Source of the DNA: Bacteroidota bacterium
GTDB taxonomy: Bacteria > Bacteroidota > Ignavibacteria > UBA10030 > SZUA-254
DNA length: 64,000 bases
Reading direction: 5' to 3'
NCBI GenBank assembly: GCA_036522515.1
Contig: DATDFQ010000043.1
Location: forward strand, 186,001-250,000
Positions 47,187 to 56,588 of this stretch are shown here, one piece after another. The position numbers and the translations under genes were made by a program. The first letter of the stretch is position 1, and each line of letters starts with the position of its first letter. Under the pieces are notes generated by a model. The model saw nothing but the letters and a program-made list of their open reading frames with translations. It made no database searches and was not told the origin of the DNA.

Positions 47187-48403
47187 CAGAGTGTCACCCT
47201 GTAATCGGTGAAAAATTTTCTTATCGATAACGCTGCCGCACCCAGGAGGGGAGGCGTGGGCAACGAAGCGGGGAGTATCCTGGTCTCCCCTTGCTTTCCG
47301 AAGAAGGCCCGTTTGTTCAGCGTCTTCATGATCTCCGGATACATGATATCCCAGGCCTGGGTGATTTTTCCGCCGATGATGATCGCCTGCGGATCCACCG
47401 ATTTGATGATGTTGGCGACCCCCAGCCCGATATAGTAGGCAGATTCCACCAGAACCTTCCTGGGGATCTCGTCGTGATCCCTCGACTGCTCGATGATGTC
47501 GTCCATCGAGACGCGGGGAGTGCGCGCCGGGTCGATCTTCTTCGCCGTAATGTATCGCTGAACCGTCGCCCGGTCGGAAGCGTACACTTCCCAGCATCCG
47601 GCGTTCCCGCAGGAGCAGGGGTCCCCGTCTTCGATCAGCGTCATGTGGCCGAACTCTCCGGCCGCGTGCGATTCGCCGTACAGCACTCTCTTGTCGACGA
47701 CGATCCCCGCACCGATTCCGCGGTCGACAAGCAAAAACACGAAGCTCGAGAGATCCAGGTTGTGCTTGCCGAACCAGAGCTCGGCCACGGCCGACGCCTT
47801 CGCGTCGTTCTCGAGGGCGACGATCTCCACTCCCGGACAGCAATCACGCACGATCTGAGCCAGGTCCAGATCATCCCACCCCAGATTCGGCGCAAAGACG
47901 ACTTTCGAAAGCGCGGAGTCGACAATCCCCGCCACCGAGACCCCGATCCCGGTGAACTCGGGAAAATGAAACTGCTTTCTGAGCGCGTCGAGCCGCTCGA
48001 GACACAGCTTGACAAACCGATCCGGCCATGCAGTTTCTGTTTCGAGGTCGACGCTTTGTTTTATGGTGCCGTCGATGTCGACGATCGCGATTTTGGTAGT
48101 CACCGAATCGAAATAGATCGCACCGAAGATGTGATTCCCCGTCCTGAGATGCAAGTTGATCGGGTTCCGGCCGACCGACCCGTCTTTCGCAACCTCCTCG
48201 AGCAGGAGTTGTTCTTCAAGCAGGCCCGCGACAATATTGGAGACGGTGCTCTTGTTGAGATTGGTGAGCTCCGCAATCCTGACCCGCGAGATCGGCCCGG
48301 CCTCTCGTATCAGGTTAAGTATCACGGAACGATTGAGATTTCTGACAACCTTCGAATTGAAGGTCGTGACCTGGGCATGCGCTTGTTTGCGATTCGATTT
48401 CAT
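47186..48403 (-). CDS. ROK-family transcriptional repressor (NagC/XylR type)
   Basis: This is a 405-aa regulator. A winged helix-turn-helix lies at about 20-75 (ISRVRIAELTNLNKSTVSNIV). The ROK domain follows, with LFGKHNLDLSSFVFLLVDRGIGAG-type sugar-kinase-fold segments and the zinc-binding loop CSCGNAGCWEVYAS (near 255). Length and HTH place it with NagC-like repressors rather than kinases. The locus contains GlcNAc-related genes, so an amino sugar or its phosphate is the likely inducer (inference). It begins the run, and its stop is joined to the TonB receptor start. A palindrome at 48497-48513 is a likely operator. Confidence 0.9.
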   Translation of the reverse strand: MKSNRKQAHAQVTTFNSKVVRNLNRSVILNLIREAGPISRVRIAELTNLNKSTVSNIVAGLLEEQLLLEEVAKDGSVGRNPINLHLRTGNHIFGAIYFDSVTTKIAIVDIDGTIKQSVDLETETAWPDRFVKLCLERLDALRKQFHFPEFTGIGVSVAGIVDSALSKVVFAPNLGWDDLDLAQIVRDCCPGVEIVALENDAKASAVAELWFGKHNLDLSSFVFLLVDRGIGAGIVVDKRVLYGESHAAGEFGHMTLIEDGDPCSCGNAGCWEVYASDRATVQRYITAKKIDPARTPRVSMDDIIEQSRDHDEIPRKVLVESAYYIGLGVANIIKSVDPQAIIIGGKITQAWDIMYPEIMKTLNKRAFFGKQGETRILPASLPTPPLLGAAALSIRKFFTDYRVTL

Positions 48404-48496
48404 CGAACGATAATTTTCTCATGCTTGCCGTCCGGGGCGGCGGGAAGAAACTGAAAATAATGGCCTTTAAAGACCGGAGGAGGTATAAAACATTAG

Positions 48497-48550
48497 TTGG
48501 TTGTTGAAACCAATTAACGAGAAGGTAGTACATTTTCTCGGATTTGTCAA
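48497..48550 (-). promoter_or_regulatory. Promoter and operator of the ROK/TonB/NagB locus
   Basis: On the minus strand TTGACA (48550-48545), 17 bases and TACCTT (48527-48522) form a good promoter with a start near 48515. Immediately after it lies a perfect 6-5-6 palindrome, TTGGTT-GTTGA-AACCAA (plus strand 48497-48513), covering about +2 to +18. That position suits repression by the ROK protein. The 5' leader to the ATG is about 110 bases. Confidence 0.65.
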
Positions 48551-48902
48551 GTTATTTATTGATTCTTTAGCGTTCGGAGGATGTTTCGGGGTGGTAAAAG
48601 GACGACTACCGGAATTGCCTATTTCAGGCTGTATTGTATGATTAATTCATTTTCATGGACTCCCCGCGACCCATAGACAACCGCTATCCCTCCCTCGGCA
48701 GTTGTTTCTTGGTGGCCGCAATCTTGAGGAATTGTCTTATCTCCTTGACGCGAAGCCCGAATGTCCCTAAGGTCACGGCCTTCCAAAGAGGGACTATTTG
48801 TTTTTATCGGTCTGGTTTGTAACTAAATGATAACAATCTCGTTGATAATGTTAATGCCGTTCGGATATCACCGTTAGCTCCTCGAATTATTGAAAGACCG
48901 CA
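48551..48902. other. Intergenic region, nothing recognised
   Basis: This 352-bp divergent spacer separates the ROK locus from the plus-strand phosphoesterase. I see no open frame with a ribosome site, no RNA gene and no strong hairpin. A plus-strand promoter for the phosphoesterase is expected near 48810-48870 but cannot be fixed. Confidence 0.6.
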
Positions 48903-51323
48903 ATGAAGCCTGATTTTTACAAGCTTGTAATTATTTCACTACATATCCTGGGCACGTTGGGATTGTCCTGCTCGGGAGCGCATGTCGTTCTCCCGGGTAA
49001 AACTGCTGAAGGGCGTATGCGTTTACCCAATGGGTGGTATATTACCCCTGCGGGAAAACAGATCGAAGTGGGCGATGGGCCGCTGAACTTCGATATCGAC
49101 CCGGACGGCAATTATGCGATCGTATCAAACAACGGGGAAGGCGATCAAACGGTATGCGTCGTCGATGTGAAATCCGGCGTGGCGACGCAATCCATTCCTG
49201 TTCGAAGATCATGGCTCGGCATTAAGTTCTATAATAGCGGAAAGAACTTCGCGCTCTCCGGAGGTAACGATAACCGCATATTGCTCTATTCTTTCGACCG
49301 GGGAAAGGCGGTTCTGGCTGATAGTATCGTCGTCGGCAAACCGTGGCCCGATGAGGGAATCTGGATGGGCGGCATCGATATCGATGAAACCGCGCATCTT
49401 CTCTACATCACGGGAAAATACGACAGCACGTTCTATTGCTTCGATCTCGCAACAAAAGGACTCCGCAAGAAAGTCAAGCTGCCCGGCATGCCCTACACCT
49501 GTCTCGTTTCAAAGAGGCATCCGCAGGTATACCTCTCGCTCTGGAGCAGTTCATCGGTGCTGGTGCTCGATGGCGGGTTGAATGCCACGCTCGGCACCAT
49601 CGCCGTCGGTCCGCATCCCAACGACATGGCGGAGTCTCCCGATGGCAAACGGCTCTATGTTGCTAATGCGAACGAGAACTCCGTTTCGGTTATCGATATT
49701 GGTTCCATGAAAGTCACAGAGACCATCGTTTCATCGCTCTTTCCTGATGCGCTCCCGGGATCGACGCCGAACTCTGTTGCTCTGACTTCTGACGGCAATA
49801 CGCTCTATATCGCAAACGCGGATAATAACTATATCGCGGTGATGGATGTGTCATCACAAGACGGAAGCAGGTCGCTTGGGTTTATCCCTTCCGGATGGTA
49901 CCCTTCATGCGTTCGGGTCAACCAGGCGAACGGCGATATTATTATTGCAAACGCAAAGGGCAATTCGTCGTTTCCCAATCCTCATGGTCCGATGCCGGGG
50001 CATAAGGTCCCGCATGTGCAGTACATCGGCTCGCTGATGAAAGGGACGCTGGAGATCGTGAAGAAGCCGCCACCCGAAGAACTCCGCGCGTACTCTGCGC
50101 AAGTATATACCAACTCGCCGTACCGGCGTGATACCGTTGCAAATCAAAAGGAGATCGCCAGACTTCTTTCTCCGATCAAGCATGTCTTCTATGTCATAAA
50201 GGAAAACCGCACCTACGACCAGGTACTCGGCGACATGCCGGAGGGCAACGGCGATACCAGCCTGACGTTCTTCGGCGAACTGGTGACGCCCAATCTTCAC
50301 GCGCTCGCGCGCCAGTTCGTCCTGCTCGATAACTTCTACGTCGATGCCGAGGTCAGCGCCGACGGCCACAATTGGTCGATGGCGGCATACGCCACAGACT
50401 ATGTAGAAAAGACCTGGCCTACGATGTACGGCGATCGCGGCGGCGATTTTGACTTCGGACCGGGGGCCAGGATTTCCTCGCCATCGAGCGGGTACATCTG
50501 GGATAACTGCAAGGCACACAATGTCACGTACCGCGATTATGGCGAGGCGGTGAATGTGCCGGAAAAGGTTGGCGACCCGAACACCGCCATGACTGCCGGC
50601 CTTGAAGGCCACGTCTGCCCGGACTACCGCGGGTTTGACATGGACTACTCCGATCTTGACCGCGAGGCGGTATGGGAGAAGGAATTCGACGCCTTCGAGC
50701 GTGACGGCGGGCTGCCGCAGTTCAATCTTGTTTATTTCCCCAACGACCACACGAACGGCACTGCAAAAGGCAAGGGAACGCCGCGCTCGTTCGCCGCACA
50801 GAACGATCTGGCGGTGGGCAAATTTATCGACAGGCTTTCGAAGAGCAAGTACTGGAAGGAATCCGCCGTGTTCATCGTCGAAGACGATGCGCAGAGCGGC
50901 TCAGACCACGTGGACGCGCACCGCACGACCGCCTTCGTTATCAGTCCGTACACGAAACACCGGTATGTCGATCACACGATGTACTCCACGAGCGGCCTCG
51001 TCGGCACCATCGAGCGCATATTCGGCCTGCCGCCGATGACGCAGTACGACGCAGCGGCAACGCCGATGGTGAACTCGTTCACTGCCGATGGCGATTTCGC
51101 ACAGTACCATTACATCCCTGCAACCATCGACCTCAAGGAACAAAACCTCGCGTCCGCCTACGGCGCGAAGGAGAGCGAAGCGATGGACTTCTCCAGGCCG
51201 GACGAGATCAACGAGGCGTTATTGAATGAAATACTCTGGCGCTCGATCAAGGGCGCCAATGCTCCCGTTCCCGCTCCGCGCCACGGCGCATGGGTGATGG
51301 TGGGAGAGGAAAAGGAAGAGTAA
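48903..51323 (+). CDS. Surface phosphoesterase with N-terminal YncE-type beta-propeller
   Basis: This 806-aa protein has a lipoprotein signal (lipobox near residues 20-23, GLSC). An N-terminal YncE-like propeller (about 40-370) shows repeated DG...LYVANANENSVSVIDI, LYIANADNNYIAVMD and similar strands. A phosphoesterase/alkaline-phosphatase-superfamily domain follows (about 420-790), with YVIKENRTYDQVLGD, LARQFVLLDNFYVDAEVSADGH and FVIVEDDAQSGSDHVDAHR. Acidic and His metal ligands appear intact. Such fusions are known but their substrate is not. It may hydrolyse phosphate esters outside the cell. It converges on the chitinase operon. Confidence 0.85.
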   Translation: MKPDFYKLVIISLHILGTLGLSCSGAHVVLPGKTAEGRMRLPNGWYITPAGKQIEVGDGPLNFDIDPDGNYAIVSNNGEGDQTVCVVDVKSGVATQSIPVRRSWLGIKFYNSGKNFALSGGNDNRILLYSFDRGKAVLADSIVVGKPWPDEGIWMGGIDIDETAHLLYITGKYDSTFYCFDLATKGLRKKVKLPGMPYTCLVSKRHPQVYLSLWSSSSVLVLDGGLNATLGTIAVGPHPNDMAESPDGKRLYVANANENSVSVIDIGSMKVTETIVSSLFPDALPGSTPNSVALTSDGNTLYIANADNNYIAVMDVSSQDGSRSLGFIPSGWYPSCVRVNQANGDIIIANAKGNSSFPNPHGPMPGHKVPHVQYIGSLMKGTLEIVKKPPPEELRAYSAQVYTNSPYRRDTVANQKEIARLLSPIKHVFYVIKENRTYDQVLGDMPEGNGDTSLTFFGELVTPNLHALARQFVLLDNFYVDAEVSADGHNWSMAAYATDYVEKTWPTMYGDRGGDFDFGPGARISSPSSGYIWDNCKAHNVTYRDYGEAVNVPEKVGDPNTAMTAGLEGHVCPDYRGFDMDYSDLDREAVWEKEFDAFERDGGLPQFNLVYFPNDHTNGTAKGKGTPRSFAAQNDLAVGKFIDRLSKSKYWKESAVFIVEDDAQSGSDHVDAHRTTAFVISPYTKHRYVDHTMYSTSGLVGTIERIFGLPPMTQYDAAATPMVNSFTADGDFAQYHYIPATIDLKEQNLASAYGAKESEAMDFSRPDEINEALLNEILWRSIKGANAPVPAPRHGAWVMVGEEKEE

Positions 51324-51395
51324 GCCGGGCAGTTGTTGGTTCCCCCCCTTTGGGAGGAAGGGTCGAAGTGAATCATTTCCGGGCGATGCCGTGAA

Positions 51396-52451
51396 TCAAG
51401 GCCCGAGCAATTCCTTGCCAATAATGGATAGTAATGGCTCGACTGAATCCGATCCATCCTGGCCGAGCGCCCAGATGATTGCCCCTCCGAGGTTCTTTCC
51501 CTTCAGCCATTGGCACTTTAGCCGGATCGACTCTTGGTCGTCGTAGGATATCACCCTTCTGGTCGATTGGTTGAGTAGATAGGGGACACTGTTGGTGGTA
51601 TCCCATCTTCTCTGCCAACTGCCATGGGAAAAATCCGGAAGCGTCGCAAACGTCACCTCGACACAGCTATCGGTGCGGGCCCCGAGTCCGGCCCCTAATG
51701 GACAGTGATATTGCCTCCCATAAAACGGGAAACCAAAGAGGAGTTTCTTGGGGGAAACAGTGCGAAGAAGGAGCTCGATGTCGCTCTGAGCTATCGAAAG
51801 CGGCGCATTATCGTCTGCCGTCAATGAAACACACGTTGAATAGTCATACGTCATGACACCGATCCAATCAAGATAGGGGTCCAGTTCGGCCAATGCATAT
51901 CCCCTCTCACCCACTGAAGGTGGAATCGCCATGCTGAGTGTATAATATGTATTGCCCGATCTCAGGGCACCGCTGATCTCTCGAATGAGCTTCGTTACGA
52001 TCGGACGCTCATCGAGTGTGGGATACTCCCAATCGATGTCGACGCCGTCGTACTTGTTGGAGACGCAAAACGACTTGAGCGCAGAGACAAAGACACGCCG
52101 TTTGTTCGAATCGGAGGCGATTCCGGAAAAGTTTGAACTTCCGCCCCAACCTCCAACCGAGATCACTGCCTTCCTGTTGTTCTGATGCACTGTGCGCGCG
52201 AAGCCATCTATTTCAGAACGGATATCGTCTATGTTGAGTGTTCCATCGGGGTTGGGGATCGCAAATGCATGAGAAACATGCGTGATGTTCTCGTATTTTA
52301 TCCGTGAAACGTCGTACCCGTTCCCGGAATTGAAATAGTACCCCACCACAATTCTCCCCCCGGCGGGCTGCTCAGCCCCCTTTTCATCGCCGCCGTTGGC
52401 GGCGATTGGGACAACAAGGGTAAGCATAACGATCATTGTTTTCAATTTCAT
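51396..52451 (-). CDS. Secreted GH18 chitinase
   Basis: This 351-aa protein has a signal peptide (MKLKTMIVMLTLVVPIAANG). A GH18 barrel follows, with VVGYYFNSG at beta-1, KAVISVGGWGGSSNFSG and the catalytic DGVDIDWEYP (near 145-154). The DxxDxDxE residues are intact, so hydrolysis of beta-1,4-GlcNAc bonds is expected. Later motifs are MTYDYS and LLFGFPFYGRQY; IIWALGQDGSD closes the barrel. There is no obvious carbohydrate-binding module. The start overlaps the upstream gene stop (ATGA), so it is co-translated with an isoprenoid-fold protein. Confidence 0.93.
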   Translation of the reverse strand: MKLKTMIVMLTLVVPIAANGGDEKGAEQPAGGRIVVGYYFNSGNGYDVSRIKYENITHVSHAFAIPNPDGTLNIDDIRSEIDGFARTVHQNNRKAVISVGGWGGSSNFSGIASDSNKRRVFVSALKSFCVSNKYDGVDIDWEYPTLDERPIVTKLIREISGALRSGNTYYTLSMAIPPSVGERGYALAELDPYLDWIGVMTYDYSTCVSLTADDNAPLSIAQSDIELLLRTVSPKKLLFGFPFYGRQYHCPLGAGLGARTDSCVEVTFATLPDFSHGSWQRRWDTTNSVPYLLNQSTRRVISYDDQESIRLKCQWLKGKNLGGAIIWALGQDGSDSVEPLLSIIGKELLGP

Positions 52452-53356
52452 GCCCCTACGACTCCGTGTTGGTGAGAAGAAAGGTTAATTCGTATCGATT
52501 CAATTCGTGCGACGTACTCCAGGGCGAACCGGGATGACTCGGGAATCTGGAGTTTCCGGAGTTGCTCATATGCCGTCCGGTAGTAGTTCTCGACAAGCCG
52601 GAGAATACTTTCCAATGGTCTTGGGGGAAACGGCGATTCCTTGCGCGGGGTTTCTGGATACATTCTGTTTGAGGACCGGATCAGCACGTTTATGACGTAG
52701 TTGTAGCGGTCCCGTTTCAGGTCTTCTGCCACGTCGAAGAAGTCGTCGAGCACTTGCGCTCCGCGTGATAGTTTATTTGCAAACGATTCCACGGCTTCAA
52801 ACTCGCAGTACTTCCCCGTGAGAACACAGACCGCCCACGATCCGGTAAGAAACACCGAATTGATACGGGCATACTCATCAAGCAGGTGTTCCGGCCTCGA
52901 AGCCGGCGTACGCTGAAGAAGATCCGCCTCCTCGATCGCATCCCTGGTTCCCTCGATCAATCCGGGATACCTTTTCCAGAATATCGAGGGTCGGGGGAAC
53001 AATCGCTCAAATCTTCGCCCAGCCTCCTTGAAGAGCGCGTCGGGAACGGATCTCAGGATCCGTGGATGCCTTTCCGGCTCGTCCAGCAGATCATCGTAGA
53101 GACGGAAAGCAACGAATAGCAGGTACTGTGCTTCAATGATTTCGGTGAGATGTGCGGCTCCCTTTCTATCGTTGCTTCTTCGCAATAGCCACTCCGGTAG
53201 GAGCATCCAGTAGGGCAGCTCCAAGGGCGGGAGTTGCGATGGATCTCCCGCCTTTCGCCGAGAGCGATATCCTTGCCAATACTCGACAAACGCACTTTGC
53301 TCGGTTGCGGAGAGCTTTGGAGTAAAGGGGCGGAGGATACCTGAAATCTCTTTCAT
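52448..53356 (-). CDS. Class I isoprenoid synthase-fold protein
   Basis: This all-helical protein of 302 aa has two DDxxD motifs. FRLYDDLLDE (D88, D89, D92) is the first Mg2+-diphosphate site. VLDDFFDVAED (D204, D205, D208) is the second, followed by LKRDRYNY. This is the polyprenyl-diphosphate/terpene synthase pattern, but the rest matches no enzyme I recognise, and the usual lysine/arginine diphosphate patch is not obvious. I prefer ATG 53356; an alternative GTG at 53386 overlaps the upstream gene. It is coupled to the chitinase (ATGA). The product is unknown. Confidence 0.7.
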   Translation of the reverse strand: MKEISGILRPFTPKLSATEQSAFVEYWQGYRSRRKAGDPSQLPPLELPYWMLLPEWLLRRSNDRKGAAHLTEIIEAQYLLFVAFRLYDDLLDEPERHPRILRSVPDALFKEAGRRFERLFPRPSIFWKRYPGLIEGTRDAIEEADLLQRTPASRPEHLLDEYARINSVFLTGSWAVCVLTGKYCEFEAVESFANKLSRGAQVLDDFFDVAEDLKRDRYNYVINVLIRSSNRMYPETPRKESPFPPRPLESILRLVENYYRTAYEQLRKLQIPESSRFALEYVARIESIRINLSSHQHGVVGA

Positions 53357-53370
53357 GGGTAGAATGGATA

Positions 53371-53742
53371 TCAAAGGCCCCCCCACGGATCAGGAGGTTT
53401 CTGGTCCAACGTCACCTCCCCCTTCGAGTGGTAATCACCCAGTTTTGCCGTAAAATAGACCAATGTTTCTCGTACTTGGATTTTGCCTGTCCAACCTTTG
53501 GGTGGAGCTACGTCGAACATTTTTTCGATCTCATTTATTACTTGGGATTTATCGATTATCCAGTCGGGGAGAAGGACTTTATTCATGGCGGCGACCGGAC
53601 CCGTGCCCTGGTTCATATCATAGAGCGCGGCACCCAGCTTATCCAACTTGGCTTGTGTCAGGGGGACTCCGTTTTGATCGACCGTTCCATAAAAAAAGTT
53701 CGTCACATCTTGTAGGGTTGCCGAAACAGGTTTACCTGCCAT
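53371..53742 (-). CDS. Small unknown protein between kinase and isoprenoid-fold genes
   Basis: This 123-aa protein has AAGGAG 7 bases before ATG 53742. The sequence is soluble: NFFYGTVDQNGVPLTQAKLD, ALYDMNQGTGPVAAMNK, WIIDKSQVINEIEKMFDV, then the Pro/Trp-rich tail KPPDPWGGL. There is no signal peptide and no known domain. It is flanked on the same strand by the kinase, 63 bp upstream, and the isoprenoid-fold gene immediately downstream. I recognise no family. Confidence 0.6.
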   Translation of the reverse strand: MAGKPVSATLQDVTNFFYGTVDQNGVPLTQAKLDKLGAALYDMNQGTGPVAAMNKVLLPDWIIDKSQVINEIEKMFDVAPPKGWTGKIQVRETLVYFTAKLGDYHSKGEVTLDQKPPDPWGGL

Positions 53743-53805
53743 TTCGTTTCTCCTTATATTATTGGTCACATTTTGGATATTGATTAGTTGGTGAAATGCG
53801 TTCTG

Positions 53806-56205
53806 CTATCTTTTTGCCTGATCACTCAGAGAATCCTTTGCCCGAAATTGCTTAAAAAATTTCAAAGCTGTTTGGGTATCTCCACTTTGCTCATAAAGCT
53901 TCCCCAGAATTGGGTAGATCTCAGAAAGCCCGGGATTCAATTTAAGCGCAGCACGGTATTCGTCCTTCGCTGAATCGACTTTTCCCAATTTTGAGAGACA
54001 ATCGGCCAGGTGACGATGGTATGAAGGATCATTCAACTTCAGAGCGATCGCTTGACGGTAGAACTCCTCCCCTTTCCCGAAGAGCTCGTCGTCGGCATAC
54101 ATCTTTGCGAGTCCGGCGAACCCCTCCGCTGCAGAATCTCCCAGTTCCGCGCAGCGTTGAAGGTACGATACTTCGTACTTCAAGGCGTTAACGGTGTCAC
54201 CCAGGCGCGTTGTAACGGCGGCAAGTAAACCGTAATTACCCTTGTAAACCGGCTTAATGGAAAGGGACGATTCGAGGACCTCTCTTGCGCGCTTGAGGTC
54301 GTGGAGACTTTCGTAGCATCCGGCGAGAAGATAATAAGCGGCGGAATACTGCCAACGCATTTGCATCACCGGTTTCAGATCCGCGATTGCCGCATCATAA
54401 TTTTTTAGGATGTAATGATCGATGGCAAGATTGAAGAGCAGGATATTATTGTCCGGGGAAAATTCCAGCGCGTGCTGAAGTGCCCGTATCTGCCCCGCGA
54501 GGTCGCCGGACGCGTACGCCTCCGCCCAGCCGATCATCGCTTGGTCGAAAGGGCTGGCGGAGGGTTCGAGTCTCTTCAGGACAGCGATCTCCTGCCGCGC
54601 CTCATCAACCTTCCTGTGCCCCACCAATGTTGAGACGAGCCAGATGCGGGGAGACACGAATTCCGAGTCGAGGGCGATGGCCCGTCTGAGATAGGGCTCG
54701 CCGCCCGGTTCTATCCGGAAAATATAACGGCTCGCCTGGAGAAAAGCCTTCAGGGCCTCGACGTTGCGAACCCCATGTTGATACCACACGTTGAGTTCAG
54801 TTTCCCGGCCCGCTTCAAGCTGGTGAACCTGAAAATAGCTCCGGATGCCGGAGGCGATGGAATCTGCCGCAGCTGCCATATCCGGCTCCCCGGAAAAGGC
54901 GGCATCGGTCGAATAAACCACGCTGCGACTGCTCGCTTCCACGACCTGGGTGTGGATAACATAAGGTTTTGCGCCTGATCCGGACACCAAAGAAATTGTG
55001 CCATCGATGATATCGCTCAGTCCGACAGACCGGGCCGCGTCGAACAACTGCCCGGTCGTGTGTTGGGAATTCGATCCGCCGAAGGAGCTCTCAATGAGAC
55101 CGTTCAAGCTCATCGGGTCGATGATGCCGAGCCCGCCTGTCCCCGTCAGCCGTTGCACAAGAAGACCTTGCAGAGCGTAGGCCCACTGATTCGGATCATT
55201 CGGCACCGCCAGATTGCGGTAAGGTACGATGCCGACACGGAGCGCGCCGGGGCGCCCGTGTGAACCATCCGGATTGTTTTGAACGAAGCGCCAGAGCGCT
55301 CCAGCCGCGACCAGAAGGATGGCAAGTACCAGCTGCACCCGGCGCTTCTGTGTCAGTGCTACCCTTTTCCGGGAGGGACCGGGCGACGTGGCACCCAGCG
55401 CGTTTAGCACTTCATCGGCAGACTGGAAACGCTGCGCCGCGTTTTTCTCGAGACACCGGAGATACACCGCTTGACACAGATCGGGAATATCGCCTCGCAC
55501 AGTTCGGAGGTCCAGGGGCGGCTCATGCAAAATCTTGTACATGATCGCCTCGGAATAGTCTCCCGGGAACGGAAGCTGTTGGGCCAGCATTTCGCCGAGA
55601 ACAATGCCCGCAGCCCAGATGTCGCAGCGCTGGTCGACTGTCCCCCCCGATAGCTGTTCGGGGGACATGTATGCGATGCTTCCGACCACGGCATTGGTCG
55701 CCGTAATTGTGGGCTCGCCGGACAACTTCGAAACGCCAAAGTCCAGAATCTTTACGGTGCCGTCCCGCATCAAAATTACATTGGCCGGCTTGATGTCTCG
55801 GTGCACGATTCCCTTGGCGTGGGCTGCCTGAAGCCCATGCAGAAGCTGCTGAAAGACGCGAAGGGCTTCGGCAACGGGGAGAGGTCCCCGGCCGATGCGG
55901 GCTTTCAGGGTCTCACCTTCGACGTACTCCATCGCAATGAACGATTGGGACCCCTCCCCCGAGGGTTCTGAAGCCTCGGCGTATTCGTACACAGCGGCGA
56001 CATTCGGATGTTGTATCCGGGCCGCCGCCCGCGCTTCGAGCGCGAAACGGGGAGTCGATCGTGGGTCGTCCTTCGCGTGCCGCGTCAGAAACTTGAGCAC
56101 CACGGTCCGGCGTAGATTCACATCCTCGGCTTTATAGACCACTCCCATGCCGCCTTCGCCGAGTTTCTCAAGAATCTTATAGTGGGATATTGTCTGACCA
56201 ATCAT
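53806..56205 (-). CDS. Membrane Ser/Thr protein kinase with TPR sensor region
   Basis: This 799-aa protein has an N-terminal kinase domain (about 9-270) with GEGGMG (16-21), HRDIKPAN (135-142), DFGVSK (155-160) and MSPEQL. All catalytic residues are intact. A membrane helix follows at about 290-308. The outer part has a FlgO/TolB-like domain (about 325-450, LRVGIVPYRNLAVPNDPNQW) and then TPR helices (about 520-785, for example LFNLAIDHYILKNYDAAIADL). ATG 56205 is preferred; the longer frame adds a poor leader. It is the first gene of the run kinase, small protein, isoprenoid fold, chitinase. Target proteins are unknown. Confidence 0.9.
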   Translation of the reverse strand: MIGQTISHYKILEKLGEGGMGVVYKAEDVNLRRTVVLKFLTRHAKDDPRSTPRFALEARAAARIQHPNVAAVYEYAEASEPSGEGSQSFIAMEYVEGETLKARIGRGPLPVAEALRVFQQLLHGLQAAHAKGIVHRDIKPANVILMRDGTVKILDFGVSKLSGEPTITATNAVVGSIAYMSPEQLSGGTVDQRCDIWAAGIVLGEMLAQQLPFPGDYSEAIMYKILHEPPLDLRTVRGDIPDLCQAVYLRCLEKNAAQRFQSADEVLNALGATSPGPSRKRVALTQKRRVQLVLAILLVAAGALWRFVQNNPDGSHGRPGALRVGIVPYRNLAVPNDPNQWAYALQGLLVQRLTGTGGLGIIDPMSLNGLIESSFGGSNSQHTTGQLFDAARSVGLSDIIDGTISLVSGSGAKPYVIHTQVVEASSRSVVYSTDAAFSGEPDMAAAADSIASGIRSYFQVHQLEAGRETELNVWYQHGVRNVEALKAFLQASRYIFRIEPGGEPYLRRAIALDSEFVSPRIWLVSTLVGHRKVDEARQEIAVLKRLEPSASPFDQAMIGWAEAYASGDLAGQIRALQHALEFSPDNNILLFNLAIDHYILKNYDAAIADLKPVMQMRWQYSAAYYLLAGCYESLHDLKRAREVLESSLSIKPVYKGNYGLLAAVTTRLGDTVNALKYEVSYLQRCAELGDSAAEGFAGLAKMYADDELFGKGEEFYRQAIALKLNDPSYHRHLADCLSKLGKVDSAKDEYRAALKLNPGLSEIYPILGKLYEQSGDTQTALKFFKQFRAKDSLSDQAKR

Positions 56206-56428
56206 GCCGGAGTTTGACGTGTCAATTGAAATGTCTGAGCACCGCGACAAGTGAAGCCAGGATGAGCCAAGGGATCCACGCACCTCAACCCGTGGTAGTT
56301 GAATGCGGATCCGCGACTGGTCGTAAGAAGAAACCTAGATGAGCTAAAAACCCCCGGGATTGGATATTGCTGCAGGAGGAAGGTAATGAATGATGACGAG
56401 ATTGTCAACGCGGCGCGGCTCGTGGGCA

Positions 56429-56548
56429 GGTAGAGTCCCAATTTCACCGAACATGTCATCCTGAGGGAGCGTAGCGACCGAAGGATCTCGTCTTTCCGAT
56501 CCGCGAGATCCTTCGCTTCGCTCAGGATGACAAAATAAGAAACTCCCC
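56429..56548. repeat. Palindromic MITE-like repeat, copy 3
   Basis: The left end GGTAGAGTCCCAATTT (56429) matches copy 1. The core TGTCATCCTGAG (56454-56465) pairs with CTCAGGATGACA (56521-56532), with the GAAGGATCTCG/CGAGATCCTTC inner stem. The right end is less clear. Together with the fragment below it fills the 509-bp gap 56206-56714. The rest of that gap (56206-56428) shows nothing I recognise. Confidence 0.8.
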
Positions 56549-56588
56549 GCCGGCATCAAGCGACTCAGTTAGGTCCTCCTTCCTTAAT

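Noticed and set aside
44223..47843. 1206-aa frame for the TonB receptor
   Set aside because: The first ~219 residues are a shadow of the ROK gene; the ATG at 47186 opens a clear signal peptide and overlaps the ROK stop.
51324..51395. Terminator between the convergent phosphoesterase and chitinase genes
   Set aside because: The TTCCCCCC...GGGAGGAA pairing is short with a mismatch and lacks a T-run on either strand.
56344..56559. 71-aa frame containing the HPERSEGS peptide
   Set aside because: It is translation of the palindromic repeat, a known kind of spurious gene call.
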